Of a stretch of 64,000 nucleotides of DNA, positions 44,401 through 56,400 are shown one piece after another (the first letter of the stretch is position 1; each line of letters opens with the position of its first letter). Where the stretch lies: contig OX387204.1 in assembly GCA_947561715.1 (NCBI GenBank), positions 6,081,001-6,145,000 of the forward strand. Reading direction: 5' to 3'. Both the position numbers and the translations under genes were made by a program. The notes beneath the pieces are model-generated. The model was not told the DNA's origin, did not search any database, and saw only the letters and a program-made list of their open reading frames with translations. The DNA is from Ascidia mentula. Taxonomy: Eukaryota; Chordata; Ascidiacea; Phlebobranchia; Ascidiidae.

Positions 44401-47400
44401 TTGACCCGATGTGGATTGAATCCCTTAACACTGTGATGGACGACAACAAAGTAAAAACAAAACGTATTGTATGTTTGTAACCTCGCTGGTCACCTTTGTT
44501 TTGTTTAGGATGTAAATTTGCTCTTATATTTTTGTCGTATGTTTGATAAGAATTATAAATTTGATTGCAACTACCTGTTTGTCCCTTTTCAGATGTTGAC
44601 ACTTGCCAGCAACGAGCGAATTCCACTCACCAACTCGATGCGTCTCCTCTTTGAGATTTACCACCTGAAATCAGCCACGCCTGCTACTGTGTCACGTGCC
44701 GGAATATTATTCGTGAATCCACAAGACCTGGGTTGGAATCCGTAAGTGAACGTGAACGATATATTGTTGTTTGTAAGTCGTATTGTGACTGTACCTACCT
44801 TATTTGTGCGAATGATTTGCCAGTGAACGGCAGAAAACGTTCGTTATTTTTTGCTCGCTTCAGGCCTGTTACGAGTTGGATCGACAGCCGCTCTGTCCAA
44901 TCAGAGCGCGCCAATCTTACCATTCTTTTCGACAAGTATGTACCTACCTGTCTGGAGGCGATGAAAGGGCAGTTTAAGACAATTACACCGATTCCCGACA
45001 ACACAATGGTTCAGGTAATCAACCAAACTTTTATAATATAAATTAAGTGATTTTTTATAAACCGTGACAATAGCTCATTTGTATACCACTATATACAGCG
45101 TCAACACTTAATACTTATAATTATCTCATTGATGTTTTGTATTCAGACACTCTGTTACCTTTTGGAATGTCTCATTACCCCGGAAACGGTCCCAGCAGAC
45201 TCCCCCAGAGAACTCTACGAGCTTTTCTTTGTTTTCGCCGCAGTGTGGGCGTTTGGCGGAGCCACCTTACACGACCACGTGGGTTTTTCTGCATAGATAA
45301 CAAATTTTATCACCAATAAGCTATTAAAATATAATGCAAGATCAGGTGAACAACCCAGTTTATCCAAATATCTACGTATTGCCTTAAAAACAGAACAACT
45401 AAGTATTCCAGATATAATATAAACATCGTCATGTGGCCGACATTGTTAGAGTGAAAATGCGAATTACTTATTTCGTTTGACGTTAATATAAATTCTGATT
45501 TACAAATGATTTTTGTTGCAGCTGACGGATTACAGACTGGAGTTCAGTCGTTGGTGGGTGAAGGAGTTCAAACACATCAAGTTTCCCTCGACCGGAACTG
45601 TTTTCGATTTCTGCATCGACCCGAGCACGAAGAAGTTCGTACCTTGGTGCGAAAAAGTACCGAAATTCGAAATGGACCCTGATCTGCCGATTCAGGTAAT
45701 GAAAAATTTGTGAGTCTAAGCTGTGAGTCTAAGCTGTAGTGTAGTGCAGGATGTAACGTGTTAGTATAAGACGTAAGAAGAAATAAGTCCTCGACGATAT
45801 TATCCATTACTACTTTTGTCCACAGTCCATCCTGGTCCATACATCAGAAACGACCCGCATACGGTATTTCATTGATCTCCTGGTAGCGAAAAGTCGTCCG
45901 GTGATGCTGGTGGGCAATGCAGGCTGTGGAAAAACTTTGCTTATCTCGGACACCCTCAAGCAACTCACGGACGACTATATGATCGCCAACGTTCCTTTCA
46001 ATTATTACACAACGCCCGCTATGCTGCAACGTATGGTTTAAATTTTATCATTTTGTACCTTGTAGGATAGTGGGTGAAATGATAGCAAACTTAGCAAACT
46101 GACAAATTTCACCAGGGGTAACACAACATTCAATATTTTCATTCCGATATCGACCTTTTTCTAACGCCACTTGTTGTGCGTGACACAGGTGGAAACATCA
46201 CATTTGCCAGATTACAATATAAAATAACCTTGTGTCAAACGCATTTATTGCAATGAATACATGTTTCGCTAAAATCATCCTCAGTTCTTAATTTGTTTAA
46301 AAAAGAACTAAGGATGATTTTAGCGAAACATGTATTCTTTACAATAAATGCGTTTGACACAAGGTTATTTTATATTGTAATTCTCCAAGGGTAACACAAG
46401 TTTTTTCACAACTTTCCCTACGTTTATCAGACTCTAAGAAATGTACATTGTACGATCACAACTAACCCAATCGTATGTACCCATAATAATTATAGGATAG
46501 ACTACTTGCATATAAACTATATGGTACACATTGAAGTCCTCAAAGTCTAATCCATAAATATTTACATACCCTGTAGGTCTACTGGAAAAGCACTTGGAAA
46601 AGAAAGCTGGTCGGAATTATGGTCCAGTAGGAACGAAAAAGCTAATTTACTTTCTCGACGATATCAATATGCCCGAAGTTGATACCTACGGGACAGTTGG
46701 ACCGCACACCCTGATACGCCAGCACATTGACTACGGACACTGGTAAGGCAGCACATGCAGCAAAAACGTTTAAACAAAAACATCGCACAGTAATTTTATA
46801 ATTGCAGTCAATTGATAATTCGACTGTGGGACCGAACCGTGTAAAAAAAAGTAAACATGTTTTTGAAACAAAACTGTTGTATTGTTTTGCGTGTGAACGA
46901 TATCATTAATTTTGCTCTTGTAGGTACGATCGTAACAAGTTGGCACTCAAAGACATTCACAGCACTCAGTACATTGCGTGCATGAACCCAACTGCTGGCA
47001 GTTTTACCATCAATCCTCGTCTGCAGGTCAGTGACGGACTGTAGTTTAGTTTCAAAATGTCAAAATTCTGCCAAATTTTCACTAGAGAAAACGGGATGTG
47101 TCGTAAATCGTTTCTCTTCCTGTGTGCTATATGAGTCCAGAATAGCCGTCAAAACAAAATCTCGTGCTGTAATATGACATTTACATTTTATTGACAATGA
47201 AACCACAAAGTTCTTTTCAACATGGTCGTCGCTACTTTTATTCCACAGCGCCATTTTTATGTAACATACTGGTGGAAATACAATTTATTGTCGGGGCATT
47301 TTTAAGTCAGTAAACTACAAACCATATCTGCTCGTCCTCAAGCCCTGTAATTAAAAGCACTCGGTAATATTTAGCATAAATATATTTTAAAAACTGACCT

Positions 47401-50400
47401 GGGAACTTACTGTACGGGCGGCAGGTCATGGTGTTTAATCATAGAAATAGCAGTCAAATCATAGAATAGTGAAACAAATACTCCAGTATACACGACCTTA
47501 ATACAATCCAAACGCACCCTAAATAATTCAAGCAACAACGAGCAAAACCTTGGATGGGTTAAAGTTGACATTATAAACTGTTCCCTATAAAATAAACCAT
47601 CGTTACGTTAAATGAACCCAGGCAATTTTGGAATGTTATCAAAGGCACAATTATAGTGAGTGTTTCAAATTTTCCCAGAAGCAAGAGCCAATGCAGCCGC
47701 ATACATCCCTCTATATGTGGCACTGACATATGAGTCACTAAGTGTATCATGCATCAGTAAAGCGACTTCCTTTGCGCTTCTGCGCCACACATCTGCTTGT
47801 TGTGTCGTTCAAAAAACACATAAATCTGCCAATTGATTCACATGTTGCTGCTTTAAAAATATATTGTAAATTTGCATTTTGGAATCTTTCGGAAACTATA
47901 TACTTTTCTTACTAAAAAATAATTTCAGTTTCAGCACATTTTGCACATTGGCCTGTTTAAAAACATTTCAAACGTAACACCCGATATAGTGGATCATACT
48001 TAAACAAAAGACAGGAATCATTACCCTAACATGTGGTCTGTATATTTCTAGCGCCATTTCTGCGTTTTCGCAGTCAACTTTCCATCTGCGGAAGCATTGG
48101 AAGCGATTTATAGCTCGATCCTTGGTTGGCATTTTAGCGGCGGCTCAGGTAAGACTATAAATTGGCAACATAGTTTGTTCTGTGAAAATTTTGGTAAAAA
48201 CCTACCCTTTCTCGTAAGAACATGTTTTACGCATCTAAATGTCTAACTGCGGTTCACACCTGCACATACAAACAATTCACAGATTAATAAAAAAACTAGA
48301 TGTTTTGTTCTTTACAATTATGTGGAACATTTTGCTTGATTTCAATCAGAACGCTTGTTTGAAGTGTTTGTTTGTTTAGTTAAGTTTTGCATGACTTCAC
48401 TCTACAAATTGCTTTTAATTAGTCACAAACACTAGCAACACTGCAATTGTTGCCATTATATATATGTGCAGGCGGTGAAACTGAATAACGGTATATGTAT
48501 ATATGTTCCGAAACTGCAAAAAGTCAAAAGAACAGATATGTAACATTTAAAATTAGAATGCAGAATAAGGAATGGATTCAGAATTAGAACAAAACAGAAT
48601 TGTCAGCAAAGGTGAACACATTGCAGTATCAATAGGAGGTTATTTTTACGCTGCACTGAGGGTGTACACCGAAAGGCTATCCAAACCCCTTTGCACAAGA
48701 ATACGTCAACCTGTCTACGACCAACACAAACTCCATGGATGGTGGGATACGAGAACAATTTCCCATAATTATACCGTGCCGCTGCTGCGCCGTCCCGCAC
48801 AGGGATTTATTGTGTCATTAGGAACCATTTCACACGCTCCAAACGTTAAAGGCGACCAACATCACAATATCAGGACCGATAAAAATGAGAATGATCGGGC
48901 CGTCGTGAAGTTTTCTGGTGGCGAATTCGCTCCTCCTGGCCTGGTGTTATTTTGGGACACGAAGGTGTGGGCAAAAGTGCACGTCTCTTGTTTGGCACTT
49001 TGCTTGTACTGGTTTCTTCCTGCCTTTTTGGTGGTTGTTTTGCTGGCGTTTTCACACCCTTTCCGTCAATCGGTGGATGTCTGATGTCTTTTAACTTGTC
49101 GCAAATATTGCTGTGAATATCCCGGGTTCGCGTCTTTGACTGTGTTAATTTTGAATCCGATTTTTTCTGGATTGGGTCGGCGATCGAACCCGGACTGTGG
49201 TGGCGTTTAGCTTTTTTCATACTTGTATTTGTACTCGCTTTTAAATGAGCTGGTTGAAGGTTCTGATCAGCTTTGCCAGAATGTGAGCTGTTAGAACCTC
49301 GATCGACCTGAACTTTTTTGATAATAACTGTGCGTCTCTTCCCTCCGTCGGGTCTGTTAATGGTAATGTCACCACGCAGATTTAAATCAGTCTCCTCCAG
49401 CTCAGGATTTTGTGATGCAGTATCACATTTACTTACATCCTCACGTTTTGGGGCGATTTCGTTGAAATCTTCCTCAAAACGCCAGTGACCTATTTTCCGC
49501 GTGATTGCCAACACCATCTGATTGTGTTTAATCACTTCTTCCGGACGGTCGCCATTTTCTATAAAGTCGTTTATCAACCGGAGCATGTTCCCGATAAGCC
49601 TTTTGGCCAGGTCTTTTATTGCTGCAGCACTTCCTTCGGCTTTATGCATCAAGTTATGTAGGACACCTAGATGCTCTCTCACGTACTGCATAGGTTCCAA
49701 ACTGGTCAGTTCCGTTCCGCGATTTTCACATTCCAAAACTATGCCTTTGACTTTCTGGTCCAGCGTTTCAAACAGGGCTTTTCTTTTGCTGCCGGTGGGA
49801 GAGTTTGGCTGGTGAATATGTCGATGTGGCGATTCGTTTTTCTGCTCGGTTAAACCATCCAACTTTCCTTTGCAACCCTGACAGATCTGGCCCTCATCTA
49901 AACACTGTTGGGCCGGGGGAGCAACAGCTTTCGGCAAAGTTTGAGTGCCAACAGATACTTTGTTCGACTGTCTATCGTCCTTATCGTCTTTTACAACAAT
50001 GTATTTGTATGCGGCTAAAAATGCGTCGCCAGTCATTGTTATCATCTTGGAAACGCGAACATCACTTGGGCCTACGTCGCAGTTGGTTGGCCGAATCATA
50101 ACGTAGCAGTCTTTAAAAATGTCAGCCATACTTGGCTTCTGAAACTATCTTACTAGTACAAGTATATTCAACACATGAGCTACACGGTCCTTCCACAAAC
50201 TACAGTTTTAAAAAATAATGGGCTTATTCATGTGCCGATTTGCGTTTTTTCTCACATCATGCTATCGTACTCCGGAAATCACGGTTTGTTGACCAAGTGC
50301 TGGGGTTACTAGGTAACTTTTTCCGTCATTTCGGTCACATTTGCGGCTTCTTGAGTACTAGTGTTTTAACATATTGCAGATATTTCATTTAAAACCTCTG

Positions 50401-53400
50401 CAGAAATGTGCGTATTCGCTGTCTCGTTAGGTGACGCTACACGTTCACCCTGACTGCCTTCGCTGATTCTTCTAGATTATGAGTTAGTTATATCTTTGAT
50501 TCATTTGTTATAAATTTGATTCATACTTTTGTCGTTATGCCGATATTCTATAGGCTCATCAATTTGTTAACCTGTAATAGCCACCTTTGGAGCACAATCA
50601 TGGCCTCACTTGTTTAAAAACTATACACCGTTAGATTCCATGTTATACTTTGGCAAATACTTTATACATTCCGAAGACAAAGACTTTGTAACAAGTCACA
50701 AATGCATTACACGAAGATTTAACGCTAATACGCAAATGAATTTCCGGTCCTTCTCTTTGTACTGCGGCGCTTGTACACACTCACGCGACGGAAATATTGC
50801 ACAGCTATTGCCACCATAACAGAATGCTTACATGCGTTGGCGTGGCCGTGGCCGTGGCCGAATATTTATGTCAAAAATTTGTTCATTTGAATGTTTTTTT
50901 GATAAAATATTCATGTTTCCAAAAACTTTTATTCGCTTAAACCCAATAAATATTTGGCCGCCACGAAATTTCAGGTTCGTTACGCCACAGCTTACAGGCT
51001 TGAAAACTTTTGAAAGTGGTCGAATGGCAAACCCCTTAGGTGTGATCACAGTAGTGTTGCTTTTCCCACAAACCCGGTCTATTGTTGAAACAATTTCAAT
51101 GACTTCGTTCACTTGTACTTTGCTGGTTTTGATGAAGGGAATCAAGCACGACACTTTGCTTTCGCCTCTGCAGCTGGATCCTCGTCAACACTATGTGGCC
51201 TTTTGGTTGCCCGGTTCTCTGCTTCCCTTGTTTTGTTATACGTCGCAAGAAACAACTTTTTGCCTATAAATATGTAATAGTAATTGCTATAACGCTGGTG
51301 TTATGAAGACCTGTATAAGACTTAAAAAAACAACAGAGGAAAAATGGATAAGCGAACTGCAGTTGTTCACAGCTATTATTAACCTTTTTTGTTAATGTTG
51401 ATGCAAAAAATTGCTTTAAATATTAAAATTCCAGGTATGGTGCAATTAAATTGCTTTGAACTGCAACTTTTGCATTTCTGGACGCCCATGCACACATACA
51501 CGTTTGAGCAGTGCATCCCCTGCTCGAAATGGCCTGTCGTATTTTTTGCCCATGTGGCATGGATAAAAGACTATACTTTTCTTACTTGGTAATTTTATTG
51601 AATTTCTATTTTCCTGCTTCGGAGACGATAGTGTTGCTTGCTCTTTCCGGTCCTTCCCGTCAATCAATTCATGTCTATTGCACTTTCCCGCGTGGTAAAT
51701 GTCGCTGTGTGTTTTCTGGAGATAAATCGGTGATATGTTGGGCGTCGATTTCTTTTCGTCGGGACCAAAGCGCGAACTGATGAGGTCTTTGCTTGATTTT
51801 ACATACAAGTTTGCACGGGAAAGAGTTGGCCGAATGCCCTCGGCGTTCGCAGAGCGCGTGTGGTTAGACGAGGGATGGATCTGATCATTTTTCATCGCAA
51901 CAACCCGTCTTCCGCCCTTGAGTCGGTTGATGGTAAGATCATAAAGGAAGTTTGGCCGAGGTTTATCAAATTTGGGGTTTTGCTGCAGGATATGTTTAGC
52001 GAATTCGTCGCGACGAACCTCACTGCAAGCCTCTCCAAAGCTCCAGCGCCCCATATTGCGCACTTTGGCCAACACCATCTGGTTGTGTCTGATCACTTCC
52101 TCAGGATGGTCGCGATTTTTAATAAGGTCGTTTACCAACCGAGCAATGTGCCAAATCAACCTTTTGACCAAGTCTTTCAGTTCGGCAGTACTGCCTTCGG
52201 CTTTATGTGCCAAAATATGCAGAACTTCCAGGTGATCCTTCACGTATTGCATGGGCTCCAAACCAGTCGGCTCCGTGCCTTGTTTTTCACAGTTTAACGT
52301 TATGTCTCTAATTTCGCGGTCTAGCCTTTTAAACAAACCATTGCATTCGCTGATAGTTGGACATTCTAGGTGCTGCTGCTTCTTCTGTTGCAACTGTTGT
52401 TTTTGTTGCCCGGCAGCATCAGTCTCGAAACCCTTTTGAACGGGAGGTTCAAAATCCTCTTCCGAAGTTTGAGTGCCAACAGATATTTTGTTCGATTGTC
52501 CATCGTCCTTGACAGCAATGTTTTTGTATACGGCCAGAAATACGTCGGCAGTCATTGTGATCATTTTGGACGTACGAACACCGGCGAGGTTCCCATCATT
52601 TTTGTTCGGCTGGATAATAACGTAGCAATCGTCAAGAGAGCCATTCATATTTCTCTTCTGTAAGTTACTTCAGCGGTATGTGAGGTGCACAGTCGTTCCC
52701 CGAAAACAAATGTTTAAAATTGATTCCCTTGTATATCGAGTGCAGATTAATTTGCGTTTTTTCCTTGCTCATTGTGGTGATCAGGAAGTTAAGCTACACA
52801 ACCGGAAGAACTTGTTCTGTCCGTATGGTCATATGACCTCTTGGTATGTTTTTCAATTGAAGTTCAAATTTGTGTAGGACTCTTTACCACTTCGCGTAAG
52901 CATTGTGTTTGCATTCGCTGTTTTATGAGAAATGTACAGGTTCGGTGCCAAATATTTGGGATTGCCAATCTAATATTTTCTGATCGGACATATCGGTTTT
53001 GCATTTTATGGCGAAAAATACAAGTAGTGAGAATTTTCCAAAATACACGATTACTCGAGCACAACTTCCCAATATTCGGGGATTTTGTACAAATTATATA
53101 TGGAAATCCTCAATACACATTTGCATAAACTTCTGATCACCCGAATGGTGAAAATTTTCAAAAGGTCGTCAAATTGTGCGAATACTAACTTTGTGGCTGT
53201 AAGGTACAAATGGTAATTTCCTATGTGCCACTACACTGATACCAGCTGCACTGCTTACAGTGTGATTAACCACACGTAAAAAAATAAATATAATTGTATT
53301 TTTAACATTGTCATTTGTCCTTGACGCCACCGGCATTTTGTGAATGTAAACATTAATTATGTCCGAACAAGTTTATTGGAAACTAAATTATATAAGTGAG

Positions 53401-56400
53401 AAAAGAAAAAAAAAACGATTTTCCAATATCGCCTCCTGAGGAATTTCCAATGTAGTGCAACGACACTAACGTACAGGGTTGCCTGCGTTTCCCCACTAAT
53501 AACCTTTCATATGTTGATGGATGGTTCACAATGCATCCGGTATAGCAGGATGCCCTCCTTCTCATGGCTAACCATTGCTACGTCTACCATGCTCGTCCGT
53601 TTATATGCGGACACTGTCGGGTGTCGGCTGACGTGAATAGCCTACCTTCAAAACGGGTTTACTTATATTTGCAACCAAATTTCCTTCCACTGTTTCATAT
53701 GTTTTTTTTTGGAATATAAGGTCGATTTATATTCCGCACAAATATTTTCTACTATATTTGCATTCTCGAACGATTTTGATGGACTTCGGTCACCTGTTTG
53801 CACAAATCGACAAGGTCCATGGTGCTAACTGAGTTGGAACACCTGAATGCAAATAAAGTAAAATTGTTCATTCGTACTAATCATCTGGTTATTAAGTAAT
53901 TTGTTGACCCATTAACCTTAAAGGTACCTTTCGTAGCAGGTAAATAAACTTGCAATTTATTTCGCTTAAAAGTGTAAACAGGTTAGTTAAAACTTTCTTT
54001 ATCCAAAAATGCGGACTTTTTTGAGGTTATTCTGCGCTTTTGGGTCGCTGTTGAAAAGCGACGTCATTTATTTATGAACCGAAAGGCTTCGAATCCATGG
54101 CTGTCAGATAGTTGCTGCATTTCATTTTATTATGTGTTGTCGCTCGTATAAAAAAAGATGACGTATCGAGGAAGGGATTTTATAGGAAAGGCCTGTGTTT
54201 GATAGACGTTTGTGTATGTGGACAATCAATCTTCAATATTTTGCATTATCATGACAATCAAAATCCCTGCGCAACTATTATCACAATCACTTACCTTTCA
54301 AGCGTAAAGAAAAATGTTAGGGCGAAATTTATGACCACAATAAACAGATTTCTGTGTGCAAACACATCCACACAGCACAGAGGCAATCTAAAGCCACATA
54401 CACACCTCTTCCTTTCGCACCCCGACAGTGATGTGAGTTGGTTCATGTACGAACGGCACGGGAAGTTGGCTATATAGCCTACGATTATTTGCGATAGCCT
54501 ACCATAGTTGGGTGGCTTTCACCTTGCATCTGGATCGTTTTATACCTTCTGCATCAAAAACGAAGTTTTTATGTCGGGCGTGCGGTGTTAGGCATTCATG
54601 GCCTGGACTTTTACCTTTTCACAAAGGCAGCCCATAAACGGTTTAACACCAACCTCCACGCCTTGGACTAAAAAGCACACGTAAATGATATATGTTTGTA
54701 TTGAAAACAGTGCCAAAAACACAAACCTGCGAAGTAAAACAAAAAACGTGACATTGTTGAACAACAAAAACAACACTCAAAATATTTTGTAGCTTTGTAC
54801 AAATATCAACCCAATCCCTTTATTCTATGGATGTTACAGTTGTTGCCGTTTTTTCGTGAAACCGATATCAGCATCCGTGTGGGTTCAGTGACTGAACTTC
54901 AGTCGATTTTCAGTGTATTTTGAATACAATTCTTTGGCTGGAGTTATTTTTCGAAACCTTGACCGTCTAAATTCAGTGACTATGAACATGACACTTATTT
55001 CCTTATATGGGCATGTCGTCATCCACCGAGCCACATCGGGGTAATTGGTTACAGGTGCTTTGTCCATGCGAAGGCGACCTGCATACTCTGCACAGGTGAC
55101 TAAAATGGCAATTTTTCCCGTGTCGACAGCCGTTGCGAAGGTTAAAAAAGCGACACACGTTGGGTTGAAACATTTTTTGCTTTCTTTGAGCTCCCCACCC
55201 ATCCCAGGATGAACCTTCTGTTTCATGCCTGCGGTCTACATCGCGTGGCCGATTCTCTTGCTCCGGCCGGAGATGGGCGGCACGACGTGGATCACGTGGG
55301 TTCGGAGGAACTGCCAATTTTTTCGTAGATGGCGAATGGTCGAGATCGCCGGCGATCGGTCGCTTAAGTAATCTCCCCCTTCTGGCTGCAACGTCGTCAT
55401 CACTCAGCGGTTCTCCTATGGATTCGCGCTCCGAGTGAGTATCGCTACTTGCAGTCCTGCTCCTTTCCCGACGTTGCTTGGTAACCGCCATTTCAGTCAT
55501 CTGACTTTGGCGACCGCAACGTAAGTTAATTCGATCACCAGCAAGTGGCGCAGCGGGGGGTTTATTGTCGCACTTAATATTTCCAGAGCGCCTGCCATCA
55601 TTTTCCTGCCGGTTTTCGGGAACGTGAGACAGCGGCTTGGAGATTGGACGCGGGTTTTCCACTCTAGTGTGTCCCGCGGGATTTGTTAGAGCGTTTTTTT
55701 GTTGTTCCTTCTCCTTCGTAACTTGATCTATCGCGTCTCTGAATGACCAGCGTCTCGATTTGCGCACAGTGACTAGCACACTTTGGTTATGTCGTATCAC
55801 ACGATCCGGAGTATCAGGATTTTCAACGAACTCGTTAACCAGACGAATTACGTACCACAGAAACTTTTTGGTCAAGTATTTTAGGGCTGCGAGGCTCCCG
55901 TTCGCTTTATGGCAAAGATACTGTAACACCTGCAAATGCTCCTCCACGTACTTCATCGGATCCAGTTTGGTTACGTCCTTACCCTCTTGCTCACAGTGCA
56001 ACGATATATCCCTGATTTCCGGTGTCAATTTTACAAACATAGCCCGAATTTCTTCCTCAGACGCTGGTGGTGCATATTTTCTTGTTTGTTGATTCTGTGG
56101 TGGCGATAGTGCCGTGTCACTGAAAGAATTTGGACTTTCACTCAATTTATTCCGACACCGATCGCACACCTGACCACCGTCAGCATTATGTTGCATATAC
56201 ATCTCTTCTGTTCCCGGATCAGTTTGAGTACCCTGCGTAGTTTTCTTGACAACTGGCTTGGGATTTTCCTTTAACGTCATATATTTGTAAACTGCCAGGA
56301 ACACGTCGGCGGTCATTGTGATCATTTTAGAGCTGAGAAAATCGAACTGGGAATCGCCGCTGTTGGGAGGGCGTATAAGGACGTAGCAACCACTCAACAT

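Noticed and set aside
50828-51269. Overlapping long frames on both strands between nested genes A and B.
   Set aside because: Neither resembles the nested family nor any domain I know. One end is a simple GGCCGT-type repeat, and the length is within chance for this interval.
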